A model generated the notes under the pieces. That model did not search any database, had not been told where the DNA came from, and saw only the letters and a list, made by a program, of their open reading frames with translations. Below are positions 1-11,649 of a stretch of DNA of 64,000 nt, piece by piece. The first letter of the stretch is position 1, and each line of letters opens with the position of its first letter. Both the position numbers and the translations under genes were made by a program. The DNA is from Ditylenchus dipsaci (Eukaryota; Nematoda; Chromadorea; Rhabditida; Anguinidae), in the NCBI GenBank assembly GCA_004194705.1, contig SADC01000871.1, positions 62,001 to 126,000 on the forward strand. The letters run 5' to 3'.

Positions 1-834
1 TTCACAATAATCTATATACCAAAGATAGCCCAGACATTCAGCTACAAGAATAATTGAACTGATTTTTGTAAAATTGTTATTTTAGAAACTAAAGGACGTT
101 TAAAGCAAACAACTGGCATTTTTCCGAGTAAAATTAGGGTTTTTCGCGTTTTCTGTCTAACTTTTGCATAAAACCCCTAAATTTGCATTTTTTGCATACC
201 TCTTTGGTACCAAAATGCAGCAAATTTACTCCTCTATAAAGCCTCAGCCTGTTTTTTTGAGGTTTGAAAAGTAGCTTGATATATCAGGCCAGTTACAGTT
301 GCAAAACCAGATGAACTTTTTTGGCATATATTCCAAAAAAACTATTGTCATCTCAAAAATTTGCGTGTTTTCGGGGCGAGTAATGGCTTTTTTTTAATGC
401 TCTTGATGTGAAGAACCGTTTGCAGAAAAGTTAATGCGATATAAGTAAAAATAAAATCAGCAACAAACTTCAGGTTACATGGATTACAAGCTTCAACATT
501 TCAGTCAATTTTCAAATTTTTTCTATTTGGCGCAAAATTTAAAAGTGAGATTGTTATTGAATTTTAAGAGGCTATTAATGCGATGCTATCCATGTCGGAG
601 TCCGATTTAATCACAATACGATGACGCTTTGGGGACTATGTGGAAGTTCTTGCTGAGTACCTAAAATTATTGTTACAAGGGAAAGATATAGAAGAAAGTA
701 GGAGCATACCGAGCGATTGATAATCCACTCGTAAAGGCGGATCCGGTAAACCATATAAACTTCCAAGTTCATGTTCTTCTTCGGAGTCGAAATGGTAGGT
801 CTTGTCAACAGACTTTGAGCAATTGTTACCTATA
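1..834. other. AT-rich flank, nothing recognised
   Basis: I see no exon structure, terminal inverted repeat or known domain here. A short plus-strand open stretch near 628-720 reads plausibly but has no recognisable motif or splice context, so it is not called. Confidence 0.5.
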
Positions 835-1825
835 CAGTTTCGGACAATTGATAGCGGACGGCACGTTTATTATTAGACTTACTGTTTTTTCGTAAAAATT
901 TTTAATGCTTTTAAAAATCGCGATAGGCAGTTTTGTAGAGCACTTAAAGGGCTACAATTATAGCCTACTACTTGTTATAAAATATCAATTTCGCGCGATT
1001 GCTTGAGGCGGTTTGGAAACCCCCTCGTTTTTTCTCCCGACAATTGATAGCGGACGATTTTTTTTTTCAAACTGATTGATTTTAATTTTTTATATATTGT
1101 CAACTTTTAATGACTATTTGTAAGCCCTGTTCCTCAGCTACAATTTGGTATATCAAACTTTTTTTTGAATTATTATACGGAAAGTTATGACCATAGAAAT
1201 AAAAGTGTCGATTTCTAGTCAAATTCAAATAAAATGTAAGGAAAATGTTGTTTGACCACATAATTAAGAGGTTTTCTCACAATTTTAAAAATCGAAATTC
1301 ACGCCCTTTTGCATTTTTTGAAAGCTCTATAATTTCTCTACAAAATGACATTTTGATCGTTGTCGTAGGACCACTCTGCACTGAGATACATATAGGTTGA
1401 ATTTGAAAACCCTGAAAAAGTGCCGTTTTGCCTGGCTGACATCAGACTGAGCCTTTCAAAATTCATTTTGTTGACAACTCAGCCTTTTGACAACTCAGAC
1501 TTTTGACAATTCGGCTTTTTCAAATTCAAATTTTTGATTATCGTGTCGAAACAACATTGTAATTATTGACAACTCATCCGTATTTAGATTCGTATTGTTG
1601 TATATTCTTACTTATTAGCACCCATATATCTTTCGGATGTATCTTCACTCTATACCAGTGTTTTCAAAAATGAGAATACAGAATGAGAATGAGAATTTCT
1701 CATAATTCGGTTTTTTCATGAAAAATGCCAAATCTGATATAGATGATTTATACTTAGAATTAAAAACTAGATATAGGTCATCCATATCAGATTTGGCATT
1801 TTTCCATGAAAAATTGAGTTATGAG

Positions 1826-4387
1826 TAGGGTTGTCGAATCGAACGTTCGATTTCGAACTTCGAGTCAAATGTTCGAGATTTTTTCGAACGTTCGACTTCA
1901 AACCGAACGTTCGTTCGAAATTTTCGAACCCGAACTTCGAACCGAACGTTCGATTCGAAAATTTCAAACTCGAACTTTGAACCGAACGTTTGATTCGAAA
2001 ATTTCGAATTCAAACTTCGAACCGAACGTTCGAATCGAAAATTTTCGAATTCAAACTTCGAACCAAACGTTCGATTCGAAAATTTTCGAATTCAAACTTC
2101 GAACCAAACGCTCGATTCGAAAATTCTTGAATTCGAATTGGACGTGTGATTAGGGAAATTTAGAAGTTTTTACCAGATATTTTTATAATTTTAGTCATAA
2201 TTTCGTGACCTTTATTAAACTATAACAACCAAATAAATCAAAATTCTTCGAAATCTACGGAATTTTCCATTAAATTATTGATGATTTCTTCCGGTTCTTC
2301 AGTTTTCTTGCTTCTGGCATCCTCTAGTACTGAATCCGCCAGCCCGGTTTTGATGTGAAGAAGATTGGCTGCAGCATCTTTTGGTAAACGGGATCGAAGA
2401 GAGTTAGCGAAGAGAAGAGAAGCTTTGGAAAAACACCTTTCTGATGCAACGCTGGATAACGAAATGGACAAGTATTTACGAGCCAGAATTGCGAGATGAG
2501 GGAATTTTGGAGAATTCTTCTGCCACCATGCAAGCTCGCTCATGCCGCCGTCAAGATGTTCACTAAGTTTTTTCACGAAATATGGGTAGCAGGACACGCA
2601 GGCATTTTGGTATGAAGCCTAAAACGACTTTTTTATCAAAGCTTAAGTTTAACCAAATACCATTTTTGTGCAGTCTTCAAAAGGTCCAAGCACAGGAACA
2701 AGCGACTGGATTTCATCATAATCACCATCAGATATTGCTTTGATATTTTTAGCAGCTGTCGAGCTTGGAAAGTGCTCGGAATATCGTTTGAGACTCTCAC
2801 GGTGGTAAAGTAGTGAGCGCAGCATTTCAAATGTAGAACTCCAACGAGTAGGCACTTGCTGGAAATATTATTAAAATTTCAAATAATTTGTCGAAATCCC
2901 AACCTGTTTTAAAAGCGTTGAGTTGTCGCCTTGAATTTTCCTAAAGGCTGTAGTTGCAGTCGGAGTTCGATGGAACGTGTTGGCCACCTTGTTAGCTTTT
3001 TCAATTAGACTTTCCACTTCTACTCGTTCGACAGCGTCTCCAACAACGAGGTGCAATACATGACAGAAGCAATGAATACTAAATGTAAAATAGCTACAGG
3101 TAATTCGAATGCGCAAGAAAATAAACAGATTCGCAAACCTCTTTATGTTGGCCTCACGACAGCCTGCGACCATGTTTGGCGCTCCATCACGAGTCGCAGC
3201 GACCACATTTTGCTTTGCGATTTGAATTTCATCAAAAAAGCCGAGCTCACTTGACTTGCAATATTGTCAGCATCATGTCTCTCAGTATAGGACCGAACTG
3301 CCAGAAAACGAGTGCAGTATCCAAAGTTTTCTTCAAGGAAAGCCCCAGTGATGCTGAAAAAAGCTATTCCAGAGAGAATTCACAGAAACTATAAGTCGTA
3401 CCATAGTAGTGAGTGCTCCCTGTGCGAGAACTCATCCAAGGTGATTGAAATATATCGATTTTTTGCAAATTTCCTGAGACTTTCTTTGCATTCCTCAGCC
3501 TTTTTTGGCACTTCTGATGAAATATCGTGACGCAAAGGTAGCTGAATTAAGGTTACGGAGAAACTCATTTTTAAAAAGGCTTGCTAAAATCACCTTTGAG
3601 GTTCCATAGTTAGTTCTGATCAGATGACGAAGAAACGGCGATACAGCAATCGAGTATGGCAAATTATGTTGAACAATCAGCTTCAGCACATCATTTCTCA
3701 AATTATCCGTTTGAATCTAATAAATTAGGTTGATAAAATTAAAAATTTTTTGAATTGTCATACTTTCGAGTAATTCGGACTGAATATCGAAGGGAGTGTT
3801 TCCGTTCGTGCCTTCTTCGCGCTTGGACCATCGAATTTTACCATAGCTTCGTTATGTTTTGCAGATTGTAGATGAGAAGATAGATTTGTTGTGGCTCCAC
3901 TTTTTCCAAGCGAATATTCAGCACCGCACTTGCAAACTGCCTTGTCGCCCTTTTTCACAAAAGTTGCCCAAACGTCGCTCGGCATAACTGTTAAACTAAA
4001 AGCATCAAGAACATTTACAGAATCATGAAAACTAGCATGGAATAAACGTCAGATTCGAAGCTTGAATTTGAAGTAATCAGAACTTTATAAATCGAACATG
4101 TGAAAATTGTATGATTCAAACTTCGAATCAAACGTTCGAAATTTCGAATCGAACGTTCGAAAATTTACGAACTCGAACTTCGAATCGAACCGAACGTTCG
4201 AAAATTTTCGAACTCGAACTTCGAATCGAACCGAACGTTCGAAAATTTCAAACTCGAACTTCGAATCAAACCGAACGTTCGAAAATTTCAAACTCGAACT
4301 TCGAATAAAACCGAACGTTCGAAAATTTCAAACTTCGAATGTTCGTCGAATCGAACGTTCGAAAATTTCGAACGTTTGACAACCCTA
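1826..4387. mobile_element. hAT element with palindromic TTCGAACGTTCGAA word arrays
   Basis: The element starts TAGGGTTGTC and ends GACAACCCTA. It is flanked by an exact 8-bp duplication GTTATGAG (1818-1825 and 4388-4395), the hallmark of hAT insertion. Just inside each end (about 1835-2150 and 4106-4380) lies an array of a self-complementary word built around TTCGAACGTTCGAA. The interior carries a minus-strand hAT transposase gene (2238-3985). The word arrays probably serve as subterminal transposase-binding sites, as the short repeats in the maize Ac element do; that is inference. The exact duplication and near-complete gene suggest a fairly recent insertion. Confidence 0.9.
2238..3985 (-). 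CDS. hAT-family transposase (BED finger, catalytic region, C-terminal dimerisation domain)
   Basis: DDE transposase that would cut and paste the surrounding element. Reading from 3985 downward, exon 1 (to about 3760) encodes a BED-type zinc finger: a W..F motif, then CKCG, then TNLSSHL and a downstream H. Later exons include a TRDGAPN segment and HCFCHVLHL near 3040-3200, a TRWSSTFEML segment near 2830 that is characteristic of hAT proteins, and the dimerisation domain with SSVASERCFSKAS near 2430-2470. The stop lies near 2238, giving the domain order expected for the family. Introns of about 50 bp separate the blocks. Near 3240 the reading frame changes without an obvious intron, so the copy may carry a small frameshift or an unresolved splice. 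Exact exon edges were not all fixed. Confidence 0.8.
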
Positions 4388-4395
4388 GTTATGAG

Positions 4396-4818
4396 TAGGG
4401 TTGTTACACAGTTAACTCGATTTTTTCTAAAATTTTGACCTCATTTCTTGTTTTTATGCTACTTTTTTTCTAAAATTTTGAGCACGTTACCCCACGTTCG
4501 AAAGCCTAGAATGTTGGCTACCCATTGGTATAAAAAATTTTTGGTTTGGTTCACGAAAATGCATATATTTTATTGCAAACACTTTCGAATTATTTCGAAT
4601 TAAAAGTTCGAAAATAATTCGAAATAATTCGAAAGTGTTTGCAATAAAATATATGCATTTTCGTGAACCAAACCAAGAAATTTTTATGCCATTGGGTAGC
4701 CAACATTCTAGGCTTTCGAACGTGGGGTAACGTGCTCAAAATTTTAGAAAAAAAAACATAAAACAAGAAATGAGGTCAAAATTTTAGAAAAAATCGAGTT
4801 AACTGTGTAACAACCCTA
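4396..4818. mobile_element. Foldback hAT-type MITE using the same target duplication
   Basis: A near-perfect palindrome starting TAGGGTTGTTACAC and ending GTGTAACAACCCTA, with arms of about 200 bp and the centre near 4600. It is flanked by GTTATGAG on both sides (4388-4395 and 4819-4826). The left copy is also the right target duplication of the neighbouring hAT element. It has no coding capacity. Confidence 0.85.
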
Positions 4819-5018
4819 GTTATGAGCAATTCTCATTCTGTATTCTCATTCTCATTTTTCAAAACACTGCTCTTACTATATGTATATACTATATGTATAT
4901 GCTATACTATATGTATATGGCCATTGGTTTGAGCTTCGAACCAGCAACCTTGGTGATGAGTATATGGACCTCTTCACCAATCAAACACTCGAAATTATAA
5001 TAAAAAATAAGGTATGCG

Positions 5019-5478
5019 CCCAGATGGATTTGAACCAGCAACCTCAGCATCACCCCTTAGAATCGCTCAGAACCCATCCAGAGAGACCAAACCAAGTGGT
5101 CGTCCACTTGGATCGAAATTTTTTTTCAAGGTTTTCGGGTTCCAAAACAATTTTTCTGCACTAACTTAAGCATGCTGAAGATGGTTTGACAGTGGTAAAA
5201 TCACGTTTTATCGAGAAATTTTGAGTTATTGCTAATTCTTGATTTTTCAAAATCAATCGTTAGCAATAGCTCAAAAATTTCTCGATAAAACGTGATTTTA
5301 CCACTATCAAACCATCTTCAGCGTGGTCGGCTTAGTGCACAAAAATTGTTTTGGAACCCGAAAACCGTGAAAAAAAATTTCGATCCAAGTGGACGACCAC
5401 TTGGTTTGGTCTCTCTGGATGGGGTTCTGAGCGATTCTAAGGGGTGATGCAGAGGTTGCTGGTTCAAATCCACCTAGT
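5019..5478. repeat. Foldback element with tRNA-like B box at both ends
   Basis: Two arms of about 215 bp (5019-5235 and 5255-5478) are inverted copies. Each outer end contains GGTTCAAATCC, a match to the pol III B box, preceded by a tRNA-like segment. The inner arm has the palindrome CCAAGTGGTCGTCCACTTGG, which defines a family also seen at 24116-26965 and 47300-47642. The outer segment resembles a tRNA-derived SINE head but gives no full cloverleaf. Confidence 0.6.
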
Positions 5479-5489
5479 CACGTACCTTA

Positions 5490-6060
5490 TTTTACCATAA
5501 TTTTAGATATAAAAGACAAGCGCTTGACTTTTCAGGTCATTTGGGTGGATATACCCCTGCTCTGGAGTTACCTGGATATCAACCTGTCCCGGTGGTAACC
5601 ACCATAAGTTTGGGTTGGGTAGATAAAACTGCTTTTTCGGTCTTGACAAGCCCAATTCCTCACACAAATTTTAGTTTGGAAAAATTGATTTTTCATTTAA
5701 AATTAACCATTTTATTTTAGGCCATCCAGTTGGATGGCCAGGTGGTACCACCTGGCGAGGTGGTACCTTAAAGTTGGAGCGTGTGAAATCTCAACTTTGG
5801 ACTTAAAAAATCCAATCACTCACACAATTTTAAGTTAGAAAAATCGGTTTATTTTTTATTCTTAAGAAATTTTAACTTTCAGGCCATCCAGGCGGATATT
5901 CATCTGACCAAGAGTAACCCACCGCACTTTTTGGGGTTTGCGTGGGTGAAATATTGATTTCGGTCTTAACAAACCTGATTCTCCACACAATTTTAAGTTA
6001 GAAAAACATGTTATTTTTATTTTTAAGAAATTTTTATTTCTCATTTATGGGTTTGATGTT
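5490..6060. repeat. Satellite-like ~165-bp repeats with CCATCCAG-GGATATCCACC motif
   Basis: At least three diverged units run head to tail. Each contains GGCCATCCAG followed by a GGATATCC or equivalent, a proline-codon-like CACC run, then TCGGTCTTAACAA and CACACAATTTTAAGTTAGAA. The same unit recurs at 11780-12200 and 14830-15290, with a fragment at 27000-27130. Confidence 0.55.
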
Positions 6061-6374
6061 TAGGGCGGTTTGAGGGTATTCGAGGTGGTTTGCGATGGTT
6101 TGGGACGGTTTGGAGTGGTTCGGACACAATCTAAAAAAATTCTAAAAGAAACTTAAAAATCTGCCTTGGTCCCTCCTGTTGTTTGAAAAAAGTTTTATTT
6201 TGGGAAAACGTCTATGCACTAGGGTTGTTGGCGGTCGTTTTTTTTGGTACCCGCCGGTTATTTCTTAACAACAGAGATATGAACAATATGTCGTCTGAGA
6301 TACAGAATGAATGAATCCTCGTTCGAATGAGCTAACAAAAATTTGAATGATGATTCGGATGAATCGTCTTAAGA
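6061..6374. other. GGTTTG-rich stretch with an unpaired hAT-like end
   Basis: Short GGTTTG/GGTTCGG words repeat at 6065-6125. Near 6222 a TAGGGTTGTTGGCGG sequence resembles the left end of the TAGRGTTG element group, but no matching right end was found. Confidence 0.35.
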
Positions 6375-7097
6375 CGAATTTCGAAAGTTCGAATTTCGAT
6401 TTTCCGAATTGTCAAAAGGATGAGTTGTCAAAAGGCTGAGTTGTCAACAAAATGAATTGTGAAAGGCTCAGTCTGATGTCAGCCGTTTTGCCTTATTTTA
6501 AGCCATTTTTCAGGGTTTTCAAATTCAACCTATCTGTATCTCAGTGCAGAGTGGTCCTACGACAACGATCAAAATGTCATTTTGTAGAGAAATCATAGAG
6601 CTTTCAAAAAATGCAAAAGGGCGTGAATTTCGATTTTTAAAATTGTGAGAAAACCTCTTAATTATGTGGTCAAACAACCATTTTCCTTACATTTTATTTG
6701 AATTTGACTAGAAATCGACACTTTTATTTCTATGGTCATAACTTTCCGTATAATAATTCAAAAAAAAAGTTTGATATACCAAATTGTAGCTGAGGAACAG
6801 GGCTTACAAATAGTCATTAAAAGTTGACAATATATAAAAAATTAAAATCAATCAGCTTGAAAAAAAAAATCGTCCGCTATCAATTGTCGGGAGAAAAAAC
6901 GAGGGGGTTCCAAACCGCCTCAAGCAATCGCGCGAAATTGATATTTTTATAACAAGTAGTAGGCTATAATTGTAGCCCTTTAAGTGCTCTACAAAACTGC
7001 CTATCGCGATTTTTAAAAGCATTTAAAAATTTTTACGAAAAAACAGTAAGTCTAATAATAAACGTGCCGTCCGCTATCAATTGTCCGCAACTGTACT

Positions 7098-7424
7098 GAG
7101 CATGGCTACGAAAGAATCGCTGAAATCAATCCATGAAAAATATGATTGGAAACAATGAAATCATACGCATTACGCAGACGACACTGCTTTATGAAAAGGT
7201 ATTTAGCAAGGTTACCAGGCAAGTGACGTCTAGTTCTATCGCCAGGCTGACGAAACACCATTTTCTTTACAGCACCCCATGTTGCTTAGATCGAATTTGT
7301 ATGAACTTGCTAAAAATTGCATAAAAATGATACTTCTTGGGAGATAAAAGTGCATACATTTCGAATATGTTCAAGTTACACATCAGGAATTTCATCAGCT
7401 GGCGTTTTAAAAGTTAGAGAATGA
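7098..7424. other. No recognisable feature
   Basis: Right flank of the composite element. No domain, arm or array is visible. Confidence 0.4.
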
Positions 7425-7513
7425 GGTTCTTTTTGGTTATCGGGAATACCCGACCTCAGTCGTGCTAAGACAATTTATGCGTAAGAATCGGGTATTCCCG
7501 ATAACCAAAAAGA
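7425..7513. repeat. ~90-bp hairpin at the 3' side of the Merlin relic
   Basis: An inverted repeat of about 33 bp (GTTCTTTTTGGTTATCGGG and its complement) encloses a short loop. It lies exactly where the Merlin transposase reading stops matching the family, after the second catalytic Asp and a conserved NHS segment. It is either an inserted mini-element or a deletion scar. Confidence 0.55.
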
Positions 7514-8335
7514 ACCGAGAATGATTCTCGCGAACAAGGTAATAATCTAACTGATCCAGAACATCGTAGGCTTTCCAACGATCGGCGATGATAATATTTC
7601 CGGGAATTATCCATTGTTGTACAAGAGGTATGAGCGTTGCTCTATCGCCGAAATGACGATACGTAACAATCAATAAACAATTTTATATACCGTTTTTCGA
7701 CCTGTACCATAAATACGTTGCCCGTTTTGCGAGAAATTCCCCCAAACACCCATGAACCTTCAATACGCCTGCCTTTGTTGTATTTTCGTTTACCGAATTT
7801 AGATTCATCAATTTCCACCTAAGCCATTAAAAATCAGAAATGTAAAAACTTTGTAACGTAATACCACATCATTAAGCCATCCGATTGCATTGCCGTTGAG
7901 AATTATTTCCTGATAAACTGCTTGACGGCAAAAACGAGCCCATTCAGCAGCAGCCTTCTTTTCGGAGTCAAATCTCATCACATTTTTTTCTGTAGTTCCA
8001 TGCTGGAAAGCCTTAGAATTTAGGGATGATAATAGTAGCAAAAGGTCGGGGATAAAAATGACCAAAGATAAATTAATTTTAGTACCACGAGAATAGGCGT
8101 TTTAGATCCTTGCAGAAAAGTTGAATTTAGTATTCCAATTTCCCCGTCGCACGATTTTCCAGTAAGTGTAACACGTTTTTCACATCGAAACCGAGCTTGC
8201 CTCAAAACACGGAAAATAACAGTGAAAAGTAAGAGATTATGTAACATGTACTTACATATTTTCCCGTTTCTGAATAATAATCCCCTTCTTGTCGCATTTC
8301 GGGCACACAAGATCCAGCGGTACAACCAGTGAGTC
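7514..8335 (-). pseudogene. Merlin-superfamily (IS1016/ISXO2-like) transposase, truncated
   Basis: Four conserved blocks occur in order on the minus strand. A CPKC zinc-ribbon segment lies at about 8270-8325 and FRCEKRV..LTGKSCD..GSKT..LIYLWSF at about 8060-8200. The first catalytic block VEIDESKFGKRKYNKGRR, followed by WVFGG, lies at 7690-7818, and the second Asp block IIADRWKAYD with LVRENHS at 7514-7610. These are the signatures of the DDE transposase shared by bacterial IS1016-type elements and eukaryotic Merlin elements. The C-terminal segment with the catalytic Glu is missing beyond the 7425-7513 hairpin. The N-terminal exon is not visible; element 8361-10456 sits in what looks like the preceding intron. 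Short introns separate the blocks. Confidence 0.85.
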
Positions 8336-8360
8336 TAAAACATCAAATTATCAAAATAAT

Positions 8361-10456
8361 GGGTACAGGCCGTTTTGTCGCCACAATTTTCATCGCCAAT
8401 AATTTTAGTCGCCACAATTTTCGTCGCCGGCATATTTTCGTCGCCTTAATTTTCGTCGCCCTTAATTTTTGTCGCCGGCATATTTTCGTCGCCACAATTT
8501 TCGTCGATTAATCCAAGACAATCATAGCTTTAAAAATATTTTAGCTCGTATTGGTTTGATGTCGCCGCTGACCCAGTCCGGAAGAGTTGTAAGGTATAAA
8601 GAATAGTAAAGTTCAATAAATGTTCGGATTACGCTTGTCGCTTTCGCTTGAATTGTTGTGGCACGGTCGTACCATATAAGTGAAAGTAATAGAATGAAAG
8701 CTTAATGTTCACAGAACCCTTGTCGAATTAAAAAAACGCTCCATCATAAATCGGCTTGCTTTTGTCACTGCGCGTAGAATTGACCCAGTATAGCTCTACT
8801 TCTGGCTCCACTCGCACAATGTTCTGCCCCACTTTGAGATTACTAAGTTACTAAGTTCTACTAAGTTCACTGAGGTCGGATTCTGACTCTTCCTCTGCTT
8901 TGTCGTAGCTATCAAAGTCGCTGTTTATTTGTAGCTTGGAATTAAACGTAAAAAAATAAAAGAGAAAGAAGAGCGACAAAACGTGACGATGCTATAAACG
9001 TAAAATAAATAGAAAACTGGCGATAAAAATATGCCCGCGACGAAAATTGTGGCGACTAAAACTATCGGCGTCGAAAATATACCGGCGACGAAAACATGCC
9101 GGTGACGAAATTATGGCGACTAAAATTATGGGCGACAAAATTGTGGCGACGAAAATTGTGGCGACGAAAATATGCCGGCGACGAAATTCATGGGCGATGA
9201 AAATTGTGTCGACGAAATTTGTGGAGACGAAAATGGTGCCATGGCATTTCGTCCAAAATTCAGTTCGTCCAAAGTGAATTCGTCCAAAGACAATTCGTCC
9301 AAAATTCAATTCGTCCAAAAGTTAATTCGTCCAAAAGTCAATTCGTCCAAAAGTAAATTCGTCCAAAATTCAGTTCGTCCAAATTGCAATTCGTCCAAAT
9401 TTGAATTTTAAGTAGAAATTTTGCGGAAGAACCTTTTTTACGGTCACAGGATAACTTCAACCGCTCATAAACCCGTGCCAGAATGGCCGAAAGCCAATAA
9501 AATCTGGTTTTTTGGGGTTTAATAAAGGGGGACAAACTTTTTGCGAAAAAACAATTGAACAAATCAGAATCGCAATGTGATTGAGTGATACGCTCAGAAT
9601 CAGACCACCAAACATCCGAAACTATCCTAAACTATTCCAGCGACACCAAAACACTGTTTACGCTGGTTTGGAGTGGTTTGCGATCTTCGGTAGTGAGATT
9701 CTGAGCAATTCACCCGATCACATTAAAATTCTGACTTGCTCAATCGTCTTTTTTTCGCGAAATATTTGTCCCCTGTTAGTAAATCCCAAAAAACCAGATT
9801 TTATTGGCTTTCGGCCACCGTGCATGAGATTGATTCGGCCTAAATTAATTATCTAATAGGTTGCAGGTTCGAATCCCGCTGGTGGCGAAATACTTTTTTT
9901 CCTGACTAAGATAGCTTTTAACGCAAAGTTAAGCTTTAGGGTGGATAGTAAAACCATTTGAAACCTGCTCAAACGTGTATCCACCTACATTTTCCTAAAC
10001 TTTGGATTTAGCTCAAATTAAATACAAGCATTGTATCCTACCCACAATCGTGTCCCGAGTATAGTTCGTTCACACCAAACCAGCTATTTGGATTGCAGAA
10101 ACCCCAGTTCTCGAGCAGTTTCAGACCGCACAGTATTTAGGCGGTAGTTCAAAACACATGGTATTTAGGTGACTGTATTCAGGAATTAACACTCAGGTAA
10201 TAGTATTTGGCAGCCTAAATATCGGTACTTAGGTGCAAGTGGATCAATACTTATGGGTAAATATTTTGACGAACTACACTTTGCTCAAATTTGGACGAAT
10301 TGCAATTTGGACGAACTGAATTTTGGACGAATTGTCTTTGGACGAACTGAATTTTGGACGTACTGACTTTCGACGAACTCAATTTTGGACGAAATGCCAT
10401 GGCACCACGAAAATAGGCCGGCGACGAAAATTGTGGAGACGAAACAGCCTGTACCC
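8361..10456. mobile_element. Array-ended foldback element (GTCGCCACAATTTTC words), 8-bp duplication
   Basis: Ends begin GGGTACAGGC(C/T)GTTT and are flanked by an exact 8-bp repeat AAAATAAT (8353-8360 and 10457-10464). Each arm is a tandem array of a word close to GTCGCCACAATTTTC: 8376-8515 on the left, and the inverted array at 8990-9233 continuing at 10408-10450. The inverted array is interrupted by the nested element 9234-10407. The 8-bp duplication suits hAT or Merlin and does not suit Harbinger (3 bp). Its position beside a Merlin relic is suggestive only. Confidence 0.75.
9234..10407. mobile_element. Nested array-ended element (ATTCGTCCAAA words)
   Basis: The element starts TGGTGCCATGGCATTTCG and ends with the inverse. 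The outer arms are arrays of ATTCGTCCAAA (9245-9400 and, inverted, 10265-10395). Flanks show a 6-bp repeat CGAAAA, weak evidence because the host array contains the same word. Inside are two halves of the shared core module (about 9476-9600 and 9690-9830; see findings) and a pol III B-box-like GGTTCGAATCC at about 9866. Confidence 0.7.
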
Positions 10457-10464
10457 AAAATAAT

Positions 10465-11310
10465 GCTGAGGCGTACACCTAAATTTACCGGGTGTCTCAA
10501 AAGTTCGAACTCACTTTTTTAAATGCTTATATTTTATCTTTAAGATTAAGATAAATCTTATCTTTTGATATGATTTTGTAGCTCTGCATCTCCTTTTTCA
10601 GATGGCATATTAATCTTAGCTTGTTTAATTTGAAAAGTCGCCATTTGGCTCCAAGCACTTGTCAGGTCATTTTGAGAAATTGACCAGAGTTTTCATCACT
10701 TTAACTGGTCAAAATTTTAATTCTGGATTTTACGATCTAGCAACATCTTACAACTAAGTTGTAGCGCAGCTCAAGAGCTACAAAATCCACTTTACAGAAT
10801 AAGTTTTGGAAATCTAAGTGTTGAGATATGGCTTTTTGGAAAAAATAGACTTTCTGAAAAATGGCCAAATTCCAAGTTATTCCAATTTTTCAGATTTTGG
10901 CCGTTTTTTCAGAAAGTCTATTTTTTCCAAAAAGCCATATCTCAACACTCAGATTTCCAAAAATTATTCTGTGGAGTTGATTTTGTAGCTCTTGAGCTGC
11001 GCTACAACTTAGTTGTTAAAGTGATGAAAACGCTCGTCAATTTCTCAAAATGACCTGACAAGTGTTTGGAGCCAAATGGCGACTTATCCAAATTAAACAA
11101 GCTAAGATATGCCATCTGAAAGAGGAGATGCAGAGCTACAAAATCATATCAAAGGATAAGATTTATCTTAATCTTGAAGATAAGCATTTAAAAAAGTGAG
11201 TTCGAACTTTTGAGACACCCGTAGTTCTGAGGGTACACCAAAATTAAGTGCTGGGGGTATACCGAACTTGAGTGCTGGGGGTGTACCGAAATAGTACCCG
11301 GTAATTCTGG
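10465..11310. repeat. GTGCTGGGGGTACACC minisatellite, split by an insertion
   Basis: Units close to GTGCTGGGGGTATACCGAA occur three times at 11236-11300, and a related unit lies at 10465-10489. Element 10490-11221 sits between them, so it appears to have inserted into the array. Confidence 0.5.
10490..11221. mobile_element. Foldback mariner-like MITE, CGGGTGTCTC ends
   Basis: Arms of about 365 bp are almost perfect inverted copies that nearly meet at 10870.  Ends read CGGGTGTCTCAAAAGTTCG and match the style of the CAGGGTGT family elsewhere in the window. No coding capacity. Confidence 0.75.
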
Positions 11311-11649
11311 ACAGTTCTTTGATTATTTCTGCAAAAATGTTTTTTGTGTTACCGTATTTTTTCTATTAATTCCCCACTCCCTAATAAAACCCCACTCTCT
11401 AATAATCCCATAATAATCTCAAAATGTAGCCGTGCTTTCTGGCGTCATTTCAAGTATAACCTTAATGTAACTTCTGAAGCAGTTACAAAAATTCGAGAAT
11501 GCCCTGATTTGGACCAAGGTTTAGATCAAGGTAAATTTTTACGAAAAAAAAAATTCGGGATAAGTACCTCTGGTCCAGGTGGACATGTACCTGAGGATCT
11601 GAAAAATAAAAGAGAGATTTTCAAATCAAAAAACTTTCTATCATATGCA
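11311..11649. other. Unpaired end of an ACCGTATT family element; otherwise nothing
   Basis: ACCGTATTTTTTCTATTAAT at 11352 resembles the end of the 18158-19162 element, with CCCTAATAAAACCCC words behind it. A matching right end was not located. Confidence 0.3.

Larger units (their letters stand above)
1656..4869. mobile_element. CAGTGTTTTC-ended MITE split by later insertions
   Basis: The left end (1656 onward) and the right end (to 4869) are inverted copies beginning CAGTGTTTTC, followed by AATGAGAATAC-like words. With the two inserted hAT-type elements removed (1826-4818) it collapses to a short palindromic MITE. The flanks CTCTATAC and CTCTTACT resemble each other but are not an exact duplication, so the superfamily (hAT-like by end sequence) is uncertain. 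Confidence 0.6.
835..7093. mobile_element. Composite TA-flanked element with ~710-bp inverted arms
   Basis: Both ends read CAGTT(T/G)CGGACAATTG and are flanked by TA, the target duplication typical of the Tc1/mariner/pogo group. The left arm (about 835-1545) and right arm (about 6375-7093) are inverted copies with few mismatches, so this looks like a single foldback unit. It has since been invaded by several other elements: 1656-4869, the two hAT-type elements inside that, and the foldback at 5019-5478. The original interior cannot be separated from later insertions. No transposase of its own type was found, so it is probably non-autonomous. Assignment to the TA-duplicating superfamily rests only on the flanks and arm ends. 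Confidence 0.75.

Noticed and set aside
1821..2153. Long overlapping open frames on both strands rich in SNVRFE/RTFDSKF
   Set aside because: They are translations of the TTCGAACGTTCGAA word array at the hAT end, not genes.
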